From Yersinia frederiksenii ATCC 33641 (lineage in GTDB: Bacteria; Pseudomonadota; Gammaproteobacteria; Enterobacterales; Enterobacteriaceae), in contig NZ_KN150731.1 of the NCBI RefSeq assembly GCF_000754805.1, forward strand, positions 2,715,886 through 2,779,885: a stretch of DNA of 64,000 nt, read 5' to 3'. Position numbers and translations under genes: made by a program. The stretch's first letter is position 1; each line of letters starts with the position of its first letter. This document shows, piece by piece, positions 19,614 to 28,327 of this stretch. The notes under the pieces were generated by a model. That model was given only the letters and a program-made list of their open reading frames with translations. It searched no databases and was not told where the DNA came from.

Positions 19614-21305
19614 CTATATTGCAGGCTGAACATGCCGGTTGGGGGCCCGACACCAATTATTCTCTGCGTTAATCCCACCATCCGGAGAGGTATAACCTAA
19701 GCAGCCCAGAATTGAGTCAAACAGTTCAACCTGGCGGTGAGTTTTGCCGACACGCTGCTCTGCCTGGAGTTGTTCAAAAGCCGTAAGATGTTCCGGTTGT
19801 GCCAGAAATTTATCTGATGCCCAAACCATCAATGGCACTCTAAACTGCTCCGGCGGTGCCATTTCTCGTGGGGTTCCGTGGAAGTGAGAGTTATCGTCAA
19901 TAGATTCCCCATGGTCTGCGGCATAGAACACCAGAGCTTTCTTATCCCGCATTTGGTCAATCACATTGGCGATAAATGAATCGGTGTACAGCACGCTATT
20001 ATCAAAAGCATTGACCAGTTGCTGTTTGCTACAAAAATCATCCACCCCCATACATTCAGGTTGGTAGCGAGCATAGCTGCGGGGATAGCGTTGGGAGTAA
20101 AGATAATGTGAGCCTTTGGTATGAAGCACCACCAGATGCTTACCCTCAGGATAACGCGCCAGTGACTCTTTCAATTCATCCACTAACAGCATGTCATCTA
20201 CCGGCTTATAATCGTTGCGCTTCTCGGAGGCAATTAATTCTCGGAATGAATAGTTATTGGTGTTCGCATTATTGTAGAACCACATCTCACTCTGCATCGC
20301 GAACAACTCGGAGGTAAAACCCAACGACTTCATCACCGCAAATACATTTTGCTCTTTTAGTGTGCGCTGAGGGTTATCTTCCGTGCCCCCTTCTCGCACA
20401 AACATACAGCGCAACGATAGTTTGGTCGAGGTATCACAGGATGTGCCACGGAAAGCGACTAAGTTCTTCTCTTTACTCAAACGGGGGGTGGTATCGCGTG
20501 GATATCCCAGCAACCCCATATGGTCCCAGCGAGTTGTTTCACCAATGATAAACACAACATAGGTGTCATCAATACCAGCAGGTGCAACATAAGTGTGGTG
20601 CTCCGCAGGGTTGTACAGTGTGGCGGCATCATACTGCTCATCGTATTGGGTATAAGCATATAAACCTAATGCAGCCAACCAGTTAGAAGGCAAATAGGAG
20701 TGAGCAACGACACCACCATAACTGGGTAAATCCACCGTTTTTAGTTGCTCATCGGCATCCTGTACTTTATCCAGATAACGAATAGGTAACCAAACCAACG
20801 CAACAGCAACCAGCATCAGTAAGATAGGTTTAATACGTTGGCCCGGTGTGCGCAGTTGCTCCAACAGAGTTAAACGCAAGGTATTCTTCCAAATAAGCAG
20901 CAGAGGCAATGCGCTGACCAGCACCATCCAAATGACAAAATGGAGCCCAATGACCTCTTTAGAGAGGTCAGTATCCGTAGTCAATACGGAAATAACGATG
21001 CCATAACCAATCACGACATTGAAAAAAGTCATGTAATAACTGGCGGCGACCGAAATTAGTACCAGCAGGGTTGCTACCACACGGTAAAACCATCGCCCAC
21101 CGAGGGAGATAACCCGCATGACAAAAAAGGTAAACAGGATAATGGCCATCATTTCAGTGATAGCTGACACAACTTTTATGCCTTGAATACCTTGGCTAAA
21201 AGTGTCAAAACGACGATAAAAGACAGAGATATTCAGGAAAATACCAATATAAACTGCCAACAACAAAGAGATACTTTGCTGTGATAAAGATTTAACTCTG
21301 TCCAT
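19614..21305 (-). CDS. eptB: Kdo(2)-lipid A phosphoethanolamine 7''-transferase EptB
   Basis: About 563 residues: five N-terminal transmembrane helices and a periplasmic sulfatase-fold domain with VVFIIGETTRWDHMG (metal-binding Glu256), SCDTSTKLSLRC (catalytic Thr about 292-294) and YAADHGESI plus HFHGTP (metal ligands). This follows E. coli EptB, which adds phosphoethanolamine to the outer Kdo of LPS. I use the ATG ending at 21305 (MDRVKSLSQQ), aligned with E. coli and preceded by GGAG; an in-frame GTG eight codons upstream is the alternative. It is one of two pEtN transferases in the window, with BcsG. Confidence 0.92.
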   Translation of the reverse strand: MDRVKSLSQQSISLLLAVYIGIFLNISVFYRRFDTFSQGIQGIKVVSAITEMMAIILFTFFVMRVISLGGRWFYRVVATLLVLISVAASYYMTFFNVVIGYGIVISVLTTDTDLSKEVIGLHFVIWMVLVSALPLLLIWKNTLRLTLLEQLRTPGQRIKPILLMLVAVALVWLPIRYLDKVQDADEQLKTVDLPSYGGVVAHSYLPSNWLAALGLYAYTQYDEQYDAATLYNPAEHHTYVAPAGIDDTYVVFIIGETTRWDHMGLLGYPRDTTPRLSKEKNLVAFRGTSCDTSTKLSLRCMFVREGGTEDNPQRTLKEQNVFAVMKSLGFTSELFAMQSEMWFYNNANTNNYSFRELIASEKRNDYKPVDDMLLVDELKESLARYPEGKHLVVLHTKGSHYLYSQRYPRSYARYQPECMGVDDFCSKQQLVNAFDNSVLYTDSFIANVIDQMRDKKALVFYAADHGESIDDNSHFHGTPREMAPPEQFRVPLMVWASDKFLAQPEHLTAFEQLQAEQRVGKTHRQVELFDSILGCLGYTSPDGGINAENNWCRAPNRHVQPAI

Positions 21306-21534
21306 ATTACGCAAGGTCTCCAAAGACACTATTTGCGGCTTGAATCAATCAGACAGTAAACCCCTCCTCAGGTTCAGTGCAGAAAAGATAAGCGCGCTAT
21401 TGATTTTAGTTACAAGAATTATCTTAACCATTATTAGTGTGAAAATCCGCGAGCCCGCGCTGCAGACAGGGAGTATACATCCGTTTATTGAGTTGAAAAC
21501 TGTGCATAAGGAGGGGTAAGAAGATCGCGTAACA

Positions 21535-21572
21535 CTCAGAATTACATGAGAAAATTATCATGCAATTCTGAG
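21535..21572 (-). other. Hairpin after ohr
   Basis: CTCAGAATT and AATTCTGAG pair, with CATGA/TCATG continuing the stem inside. The hairpin lies 14-51 bp past the ohr stop. No T-tract follows, so it may be a weak terminator or a stabilising 3' structure. Confidence 0.5.
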
Positions 21573-21585
21573 ATGAATGATTGAA

Positions 21586-22011
21586 TTACTTAATATTCAA
21601 GGTGACGTCGATATTGCCACGTGTGGCATTTGAGTACGGGCAGACAATATGTGCTTTTTTCACTAAATCTTCTGCTACGCTGCGTTCAATTCCCGGCAAG
21701 CTGATATCCAACTGAACTTCTATGCCGAAACCTGTTGGGATCGCACCGATACCAACAGTACCCTCGATGCTGGCATCATCAGGCACTTTTATCTTTTCCT
21801 TTGATGCCACAAACTTCAGCGCCCCAAGGAAGCAGGCAGAGTAACCGGCAGCAAACAGTTGCTCTGGGTTAGTCACCGCGCCACCTGCGCCCCCCATTTC
21901 TTTAGGAACGCCCAATTTCACATCCAGCACGCCATCAGAGGATGTTGCCCGACCATCGCGGCCACCAGTCGCTTTAGCTTTGGCACGGTATACGACTTTT
22001 TCAATAGACAT
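21586..22011 (-). CDS. ohr: Organic hydroperoxide resistance protein Ohr
   Basis: A 141-residue Ohr/OsmC-family thiol peroxidase with the two reactive cysteines in contexts typical of Ohr: [12 protein letters not shown] and [13 protein letters not shown]. It reduces organic (fatty-acid) hydroperoxides using lipoyl-dependent electron donors. It is paired with the MarR-type regulator gene ohrR just upstream on the same strand. The [16 protein letters not shown] segment supports Ohr over OsmC. Confidence 0.94.
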   Translation of the reverse strand: MSIEKVVYRAKAKATGGRDGRATSSDGVLDVKLGVPKEMGGAGGAVTNPEQLFAAGYSACFLGALKFVASKEKIKVPDDASIEGTVGIGAIPTGFGIEVQLDISLPGIERSVAEDLVKKAHIVCPYSNATRGNIDVTLNIK

Positions 22012-22097
22012 AGTGCTTTCCTTTAAGGGTCATTAAACATGAATATACCCTGCATATCGGGGTATAGGCTTAGGATACAATCAGTTAAATAACTTAC

Positions 22098-22121
22098 GAT
22101 TAAATCGTGCGCTACTTAATT
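22098..22121 (-). promoter_or_regulatory. Candidate OhrR operator upstream of ohr
   Basis: An AT-flanked GTGCGCTA core (reading AAATCGTGCGCTACTTAA on the plus strand) about 90 bp before the ohr start. The same GTGCGCTA core recurs before ohrR at 22721-22740. Shared sequence at both genes suggests OhrR binding; this is inference. Confidence 0.4.
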
Positions 22122-22246
22122 AGTTGCATACTAATAAGTGTAGAACATATCCCATACTTAGCCTCTTCAGCCCAAGTAATACATCGGGGGTTGGTAACGG
22201 TTATTTCTATCCAGCTCAGCTACATCATTCAACTAATCAATAATCT

Positions 22247-22681
22247 TTAACCATGCTGTAGTAGCTTGCCACGCAAGGATTCAAGTTGTTGTTTAATATT
22301 CACTAACTGCTCAATATCGCACTCGCTTGCACACATAATTGCCTCAGGAATTGACTCTGCCTGTTCACGTAAGTTTCTGCCCTGCTCAGTCAGACGAATG
22401 ATGACCTGACGTTCATCATCCACGGCGCGAGAGCGAATTAATAAACCTGCATTTTCCATACGTTTTAGCAAGGGCGTCAATGTGGCGGAATCCAGAAACA
22501 GCCGCTGACCAATATCAGAAACCGTTAATTCATCCCCTTCCCATAACACCAACATGACCAGATATTGCGGATAGGTTAGGCCTAACTGATTCAGCAGCTT
22601 ACGGTAAACCTTATGCAAGGCCAGATTGGCTGAATACAGTGCAAAGCACATCTGCTGGTCCAGCAATAACGGATTTTTCAC
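22247..22681 (-). CDS. ohrR: Organic-peroxide-sensing MarR-family repressor OhrR
   Basis: A 144-residue winged-helix MarR protein. The peroxide-sensing cysteine near the N-terminus is present (Cys12 in [19 protein letters not shown]), as is a second Cys near the C-terminus (ASECDIEQ), the pattern of two-Cys OhrR proteins. The wing and recognition region is [33 protein letters not shown]. It should repress ohr, and probably itself, until oxidised. It lies 235 bp upstream of ohr in the same orientation, so the genes probably have separate promoters. Confidence 0.92.
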   Translation of the reverse strand: MKNPLLLDQQMCFALYSANLALHKVYRKLLNQLGLTYPQYLVMLVLWEGDELTVSDIGQRLFLDSATLTPLLKRMENAGLLIRSRAVDDERQVIIRLTEQGRNLREQAESIPEAIMCASECDIEQLVNIKQQLESLRGKLLQHG

Positions 22682-22720
22682 CTGAAACTCTCAGTGTTGT
22701 GGGTCAATACACTCAATATA

Positions 22721-22740
22721 GATAGTGCGCTATATAATAG
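22721..22740 (-). promoter_or_regulatory. Candidate OhrR autoregulatory site
   Basis: ATAGTGCGCTATATAATAG lies 40-60 bp before the ohrR start and shares the GTGCGCTA core with the site upstream of ohr. It overlaps a TATAAT-like sequence, which would suit repression by occlusion. Confidence 0.4.
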
Positions 22741-22780
22741 CAAGCGTGTTTTTATGAGGAACTCATCATAAAATGCAGGC

Positions 22781-22808
22781 TATAAAAAAGCCCCCAATTT
22801 GGGGGCTT
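22781..22808 (-). terminator. Intrinsic terminator of the alpha/beta-hydrolase gene
   Basis: A stem of AAGCCCCC / GGGGGCTT with a short AATTT loop, followed by six Ts on the leftward strand, 12 bp past the stop at 22820. Confidence 0.9.
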
Positions 22809-22819
22809 CAGAAACAATT

Positions 22820-24283
22820 TTATTTAGCCAGTGTATCTATCTTGTCGTCTATGCGCTGCAACATATACGGATAGAATGGGTTTGATGAAATTCTCATCAG
22901 TGAATCTAATCCAACCACCAGGACTGCACGTTCACCACGAGCTGCAAACGTCCCCAGACTGATACCGTATTGGTCACGTGGCTCTGGATAACGACCATAC
23001 AGCGAATCACTCATTGGGAATGGCAATGCCACATGAGATAACGAGAAGATATCTGGCGGATAAATCAGCCCAGTCGGTACTGACGTCTCGTTAGTTTCAC
23101 CCGCCAGAGTCGTCAACGCGACAGTTTCATTACTTTGTGGCGAAATATTGGTAATCACAGTGGTGCTGTAATTACGTGGCGGTGGCGGCAACAAACGCGC
23201 CAAAGCGGTATAAGAAGAGGTTCTCAATAATGGACCGAAGCTGGCCGCACGGTTCAAGTCGAACAGTACCACTTCGCTGCCATTTTTCGGCAAGTGGTTA
23301 TAAAGCGCAGTGACTACTGCTCGGGTACTGACTGTTGAGTCCATTAATGACTGGAAGGTCAGAATCGGCGGCAGCTCGTCCATCTTATTGTTTCTGGCAT
23401 CGCGCGCAATTTGCTGTTGCAATACAGAAGTCAGTAAATAAGACTGGCGAGCAGCATTAACTGGGAACGAATTGTATTTGAAAGGATTAAACTCTGGCAC
23501 TATCCCCAACCAGGCCGCTTTGGCAAAGGCAGGGAAAATAGCTGGCCAGCCGGCAATACCTGCAAAACGTGCGAAGCTTGTTACACCAATCATTGGGGAG
23601 ATCAATATAACCCGCGCTGGTTTTGCTAGGGTCGGATCATCCATTGAGTCCAACGTGTACTTCATTGCCAGTGCGCCGCCATTAGAAAAACCAACGACAT
23701 GCAAGGGTAAATCCGGGCCACTCAGTGCTTTGGCTTCGCGCACTGCCAAGCGCGTTGCCGCAAGCCAGTCTTGCCACTCAACATCGGTCAGGCCAGCTGG
23801 CACAGTGCCATGAGCAGGTAAACGAATACCAACGGCAACATAACCATGTTGACGATAGTTCTCTGCAATATGGCGCAGGCTGTAAGGGGTATCAGTTAAG
23901 CCATGCAGTAATACGACCGCTCCTTTAGGTTTCCCTTCGGGTTGCAGAATATAAGAACGGTTCCAATCATTTTTAAAATGAGGTGGATAAATCGCACTAC
24001 CAGAATAATAACGATTTAACGGAACTTGGGTTCTTGGCTCCAGTTTCTCGGTAACATTAATCCGCACCTCATCAAAAAGATTATTTTCAGCTTTGATGTA
24101 TTCTGCCCAATTGGATTTATCAATTTCAGCAGCGCGCATGTCGTGAGGAACAAACGTATGCCAAAGCTCAAGCTTCGGGCCACGCTGTGTGTCGTAAATT
24201 CGTATCGCCAATATGGTAACGGACATTACCACCAAAACCAGAACAATCCGTTTAATCCACCGCTTAATGGTTATGGCAGACAT
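22820..24283 (-). CDS. Membrane-anchored alpha/beta hydrolase (S33-like)
   Basis: A 487-residue protein with one N-terminal transmembrane anchor (about residues 10-28) and an alpha/beta-hydrolase domain. The oxyanion segment is VVLLHGLTDTPYS and the nucleophile elbow is GFSNGG (Ser200). The C-terminal half contains a proline run and the segment NISPQSNETVALTTLAGETNE. The natural substrate is unknown; similar proteins are annotated as lysophospholipase-like or carboxylesterase-like. It is monocistronic, with its own terminator, and divergent from the glycan cluster. Confidence 0.8.
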   Translation of the reverse strand: MSAITIKRWIKRIVLVLVVMSVTILAIRIYDTQRGPKLELWHTFVPHDMRAAEIDKSNWAEYIKAENNLFDEVRINVTEKLEPRTQVPLNRYYSGSAIYPPHFKNDWNRSYILQPEGKPKGAVVLLHGLTDTPYSLRHIAENYRQHGYVAVGIRLPAHGTVPAGLTDVEWQDWLAATRLAVREAKALSGPDLPLHVVGFSNGGALAMKYTLDSMDDPTLAKPARVILISPMIGVTSFARFAGIAGWPAIFPAFAKAAWLGIVPEFNPFKYNSFPVNAARQSYLLTSVLQQQIARDARNNKMDELPPILTFQSLMDSTVSTRAVVTALYNHLPKNGSEVVLFDLNRAASFGPLLRTSSYTALARLLPPPPRNYSTTVITNISPQSNETVALTTLAGETNETSVPTGLIYPPDIFSLSHVALPFPMSDSLYGRYPEPRDQYGISLGTFAARGERAVLVVGLDSLMRISSNPFYPYMLQRIDDKIDTLAK

Positions 24284-24651
24284 GGGCCGTTACTCCGTAT
24301 GCATTTAATTTTTCACAATTGAGGTTAGTTTATCACCATCTATCGTCATTTAGGTATAAGGATTTCATGCCCTGTGCACTCTAAATTTCAATAAAAATAT
24401 TATAATACATTACGTTACCGATCATTTAAAAGAAAAGCAGTTAACTTAAGAGTAAAACTTGAAATAATATAGCAAAAGGGTAATTTTTTTCGTTAACAAT
24501 ACATTCAGCAACTACTTGTGTTTTGAACGATAAGTTTTACCAGTTATATTACTCTGAATCCATTAATCGGATTTGATGTTTATGATACTATTATATAAAA
24601 TGTACTCTTCTTAATTAAACTTATAACTATCAATCAATAATAGAAAAAACT
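24284..24651. promoter_or_regulatory. AT-rich intergenic region upstream of the glycan cluster
   Basis: 368 bp between the divergent hydrolase gene and the CDP-glucose 4,6-dehydratase gene. It should contain the promoter for the seven-gene cluster. I looked for the ops element (GGCGGTAG) that recruits RfaH to long polysaccharide operons and did not find one. Confidence 0.45.
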
Positions 24652-25734
24652 ATGCTTACCGAGCTAAAATTCGAAAAACCACTCATTGGTAAAAAAGTAT
24701 TGGTCACTGGTCATACTGGTTTTACTGGTGGGTGGGCCTGCCTTTGGCTAAAATCAATTGGTGCAAATGTTGCTGGTTTCTCTCTTCCGCCAAATACTTC
24801 TCCTGCATTGTTTGACAGTCTTGATTTAATTGAAGATATCCCAACAACACTTGGAGATATTTGCCATTATGACGAAGTCTTCAAAGCGATCGAAACCTTT
24901 AAGCCAGAATTAATTCTTCACCTTGCGGCACAACCTCTGGTTCGTCGGTCCTATAGAGAACCCGTCTCAACATTTTTGACGAATGCACAAGGTACTGCAC
25001 ACATTCTGGAAGCAGCACGCACGGTAAAAAGTGTTAAGGGTGTTTTATGTATTACTACAGATAAAGTATATAAAAATAATGAATGGCCTTGGCCGTATCG
25101 TGAAAATGATCCACTTGGAGGGAAAGATCCCTATAGCGCCTCCAAAGCAGCTGCTGAAATGATCATCCAAAGTTTTGCTGCTTCATACCCGTTCTCTGAA
25201 GGTAAAGGCCCTGCTATCGCGATTGCCAGAGGGGGGAATATTATAGGTGGCGGAGACTGGTCTGAGGACCGACTTATCCCTGACTTTGCTCGAGCTATTG
25301 TTGAAAATAGCTCATTAACACTACGTTATCCTGAAGCAACGAGACCTTGGCAACACGTACTTGCTCTTGTTCATAGCTATCTTCTTCTTATGTCAGGTTT
25401 AATTTCCGACAAACCTGCGCACTATGCAAGAGCCTGGAATTTAGGACCACAAGACTCAAAACAATACTCAGTACGTGATGTGCTAGAACTCATGAGTTCA
25501 AATTGGGAACGTCCATCCTTAAATTATATGGATAATCCACTACATGAAGCTGGTAGTTTAGCACTAGACAGTTCACTTGCCCGCAACGTACTTGGGTGGT
25601 GCCCCGTATGGGATACCGAACGTGTTGTAAAAGAAACATCAACCTGGTATCGCGATTATTATAATAACCCTACTAGTGCCAAAGAAATAACTCTTAAGCA
25701 AATAAATGCGTGGCGAGAGGGCATCAAAGAATGA
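24652..25734 (+). CDS. rfbG: CDP-glucose 4,6-dehydratase
   Basis: A 360-residue short-chain dehydrogenase/reductase with the N-terminal NAD motif TGHTGFTGGW and the catalytic YSASKAAAE (Tyr-x-x-x-Lys). Diagnostic stretches are AAQPLVRRSYREP, TTDKVYKN and the nucleotide-sugar site RGGNIIGGGDWSEDRLIPD. It converts CDP-glucose to CDP-4-keto-6-deoxyglucose, the branch point for CDP-linked 6-deoxy and 3,6-dideoxy sugars. It opens the cluster; its substrate comes from the cytidylyltransferase four genes on (27551). Its stop overlaps the next start (ATGA). Also known as ddhB. Confidence 0.93.
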   Translation: MLTELKFEKPLIGKKVLVTGHTGFTGGWACLWLKSIGANVAGFSLPPNTSPALFDSLDLIEDIPTTLGDICHYDEVFKAIETFKPELILHLAAQPLVRRSYREPVSTFLTNAQGTAHILEAARTVKSVKGVLCITTDKVYKNNEWPWPYRENDPLGGKDPYSASKAAAEMIIQSFAASYPFSEGKGPAIAIARGGNIIGGGDWSEDRLIPDFARAIVENSSLTLRYPEATRPWQHVLALVHSYLLLMSGLISDKPAHYARAWNLGPQDSKQYSVRDVLELMSSNWERPSLNYMDNPLHEAGSLALDSSLARNVLGWCPVWDTERVVKETSTWYRDYYNNPTSAKEITLKQINAWREGIKE

Positions 25735-26558
25735 ATTTTGTAATAGGCGGTCGTGGTCGACTAGGTAATGCTATTTGTAAATCTTATCTACCAGAAGATA
25801 TTACTTCGCTAGATCGCAGTATATATGCGAACTGGTGGAATATCGCTTGTCAAGATGATATATCACGCTATTTTGAGGCTAGAACCAAACCTGGGTCTCT
25901 CATTTTCATAACGGCGGGAATACTTGATCCAAAACTAGCACAAGAAGCACATTTGAATGTTAATTATTTACTGCCAAAGAATATTATTGAGGCAACATCT
26001 CATTTAGGACTAAAAGTTGTTACTTTCGGAACTATAATGGAAGAGCTAGTGTCTACTAAGAATGCATATATAGAGAGTAAATCCATGCTCAGTAATTTTA
26101 TATCGGAATTATCTGATGTAAATACACTACACATTAGGATACATACATTATATGGCAATGGCTTACCAAGTCCTTCTATGTTCCTTGGTCAACTTTATAG
26201 TGCTTTAAAGAATAGATCTATTTTTAAGATGTCCTCAGGAAACCAACTAAGAGAATATCATCATATTGACGATGATGTAGCAGCAATTCATACTTTGATA
26301 AATAAAAAAATCCATGGGATTTTTAATCTCAATCATGGAAAACCAGTAAAGTTAAAAGATATTGCCAGCTATGTTTTTGAAAAACTTTTCTCGGAAGAGT
26401 TATTATCTATTGGCGCTTATCCAGAGCCTAAATATGATAATTATCATATTATATCCCATCGGCCAATTGAGTTAGATGAGGTTGAATTTAGAGAAACGCT
26501 TCCAAATATTTTATTCTATTTGAAAAAATGTTTACTAAATAGGGATTTGTTAGTATGA
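25731..26558 (+). CDS. NAD-dependent epimerase/reductase, probable CDP-4-keto-6-deoxyhexose reductase
   Basis: About 275 residues, starting MNFVIGGRGRLGNAIC with a shortened GxGxxG dinucleotide site. It is a divergent extended-SDR protein: the usual YxxxK is present as YIESKSMLSNFI, and REYHHIDDDVAAIH is the familiar substrate-side motif. From its place behind the 4,6-dehydratase I infer that it reduces the 4-keto group to give a CDP-6-deoxyhexose (for example 6-deoxygulose or a fucose/talose isomer). The stereochemistry cannot be read from sequence. The ATG overlaps the upstream stop codon. Confidence 0.7.
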   Translation: MNFVIGGRGRLGNAICKSYLPEDITSLDRSIYANWWNIACQDDISRYFEARTKPGSLIFITAGILDPKLAQEAHLNVNYLLPKNIIEATSHLGLKVVTFGTIMEELVSTKNAYIESKSMLSNFISELSDVNTLHIRIHTLYGNGLPSPSMFLGQLYSALKNRSIFKMSSGNQLREYHHIDDDVAAIHTLINKKIHGIFNLNHGKPVKLKDIASYVFEKLFSEELLSIGAYPEPKYDNYHIISHRPIELDEVEFRETLPNILFYLKKCLLNRDLLV

Positions 26559-27538
26559 CAGAGGAAAAATATAATTTAAATCATAGAAAACCACTAGTTT
26601 CTATTTCTATACCTGTTCTTAATGAAGCAGAAAACCTTCCGGTACTATATGCAAGACTATGTAGCCTTGCTGAGAAGATGAGCAAAAGATGTGATTTGGA
26701 ATTCGTATTTTCGGATAATCATTCCGATGATCAAACATGGGTGATATTAAGTGAACTTGCAGCTAAAGACCCACGTATAAAAGCAATCAGTTTTTCCAAG
26801 AATTATGGATTCCAACGCTCTATTCTTGCAAATTATATGCACACAAAAGGTGATGCTGTAATGCAAATTGATGCTGATTTACAAGATCCACCAGAAATGC
26901 TCGAGTCATTTTTCGAATTATGGCAAAAGGGCTATCACGTAGTTTATGGCATTAGAAAAAAACGGCCTGAAGGATGGATGATCAATAGCTTTCGTAAATT
27001 AGGCTATTGGATGATAGATAAAGTTAGTGAACATCCGATACCAAGAGATGTAGGTGATTTTCGTTTAGTTGACCGGAGAGTCATTAATTCTTTATGTAAA
27101 ATAAAAACGACTAGTCCTTACTTAAGAGGAATGATTGCTGGCCTAGGTTTTAACCAAATAGGAATTGCCTATGAACGAGACGCGCGAACAGCAGGAGAAA
27201 GTAAATTTAATATATCACAGTTGATCCGCCTAGGGTTAACTGCAGTATTTAATCATTCCACTGTTCCACTTCGTGCGGCATCATTTTTGGGATCTGTTAT
27301 CCTAGCTATCAGCTTACTAGGTGCTCTTTATTATATAGTCCTACGTTTATTTCATCCTGAGCTACCCCGTGGGCTTGCCAGTATTCATATCCTTGTATTA
27401 TTTGGTATTGGACTTAATTCATTTTTGCTAGGAATAATAGGTGAGTATATATTACGTATATATCTATTACTTCGTTCAGAGCCAATTGCAACTATAGAAA
27501 AAAGTCTGAATTTATCTCAATCAGAACTAAAATTTTGA
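26555..27538 (+). CDS. GtrB/ArnC-like polyprenyl-phosphate glycosyltransferase (GT2)
   Basis: A 327-residue GT-A-fold family 2 transferase. The N-terminal segment SISIPVLNEAENLPVLYARL is typical, and the metal-binding motif is D106-A-D108 within IDADLQDPPEML. Two C-terminal transmembrane helices (about residues 233-258 and 268-300) match enzymes that charge undecaprenyl phosphate with a single sugar (GtrB, ArnC, DPM1-like). It probably loads the cluster's deoxyhexose, or another sugar, onto a lipid carrier on the cytoplasmic face. It overlaps the previous gene by 4 nt. Confidence 0.85.
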   Translation: MTEEKYNLNHRKPLVSISIPVLNEAENLPVLYARLCSLAEKMSKRCDLEFVFSDNHSDDQTWVILSELAAKDPRIKAISFSKNYGFQRSILANYMHTKGDAVMQIDADLQDPPEMLESFFELWQKGYHVVYGIRKKRPEGWMINSFRKLGYWMIDKVSEHPIPRDVGDFRLVDRRVINSLCKIKTTSPYLRGMIAGLGFNQIGIAYERDARTAGESKFNISQLIRLGLTAVFNHSTVPLRAASFLGSVILAISLLGALYYIVLRLFHPELPRGLASIHILVLFGIGLNSFLLGIIGEYILRIYLLLRSEPIATIEKSLNLSQSELKF

Positions 27539-27550
27539 ATAGGTAACTAT

Positions 27551-28327
27551 ATGAAAGCAGTGATTTTAGCAGGTGGTTTAGGAACGCGAATTGCAGAAGA
27601 GTCAGATACTAAACCAAAACCAATGGTAGAGATCGGAGGACATCCTTTACTGTGGCATATTATGAAAACCTTTGCTCATCATGGTATCAAAGAGTTTGTC
27701 ATATGCTTAGGTTATAAAGGTTATGTTATAAAAGAGTTCTTTTTTAACTACTATCGCCATATGGCTGATATGAGTATTGACCTGAGCACTGGCGAACATA
27801 ATATACTGAATAGTCAATCAGAAGACTGGAAAATCACTCTAATAGACACAGGCGCAGATACGATGACAGGTGGTCGCCTGAAACGCGTTGCTGAATATCT
27901 AGGAGATGAGACTTTTTGTTTAACCTACGGTGATGGTTTATCAGATATCGATATTACTGCTGAACTCGAGTTCCATAGACGTCATGGTAAACTAGCAACT
28001 GTAGCAGCAGTTCAACCTCCTGGCCGTTTTGGTGTTTTAAACCTAAATGCAGATCATTATGTGACAAGCTTTGAAGAAAAACCAAGTGATGAGATTGGCT
28101 GGATAAATGGTGGCTTCTTTATACTAGAACCTTCCGTCATTAAATATATCGAAAATGACGCCACCTCATGGGAACGAGCCCCTTTAGCTAATTTAGCTAA
28201 AGATAATCAACTTGCAGCGTTTCAACACTCAGGATTCTGGCAACCTTGCGATACTCTCCGTGACAAACGAGAGCTTGAGGCACTATGGAGCCAAGGTAAT
28301 GCTCCGTGGCGCGTGTGGAATTCTTAA
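27551..28327 (+). CDS. rfbF: Glucose-1-phosphate cytidylyltransferase
   Basis: A 258-residue nucleotidyltransferase beginning MKAVILAGGLGTRIAEESD with the downstream KPKPMVEIGG motif, typical of RfbF/DdhA. Other family signatures are LTYGDGLSDIDI, FEEKPSDEIGWINGGFF and the C-terminal SGFWQPCDTLRDK. It makes CDP-glucose from CTP and glucose-1-phosphate, feeding the 4,6-dehydratase at the head of the cluster. The two enzymes of this step are separated by two genes, unlike the adjacent ddhAB of classical O-antigen loci. Also known as ddhA. Confidence 0.93.
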   Translation: MKAVILAGGLGTRIAEESDTKPKPMVEIGGHPLLWHIMKTFAHHGIKEFVICLGYKGYVIKEFFFNYYRHMADMSIDLSTGEHNILNSQSEDWKITLIDTGADTMTGGRLKRVAEYLGDETFCLTYGDGLSDIDITAELEFHRRHGKLATVAAVQPPGRFGVLNLNADHYVTSFEEKPSDEIGWINGGFFILEPSVIKYIENDATSWERAPLANLAKDNQLAAFQHSGFWQPCDTLRDKRELEALWSQGNAPWRVWNS

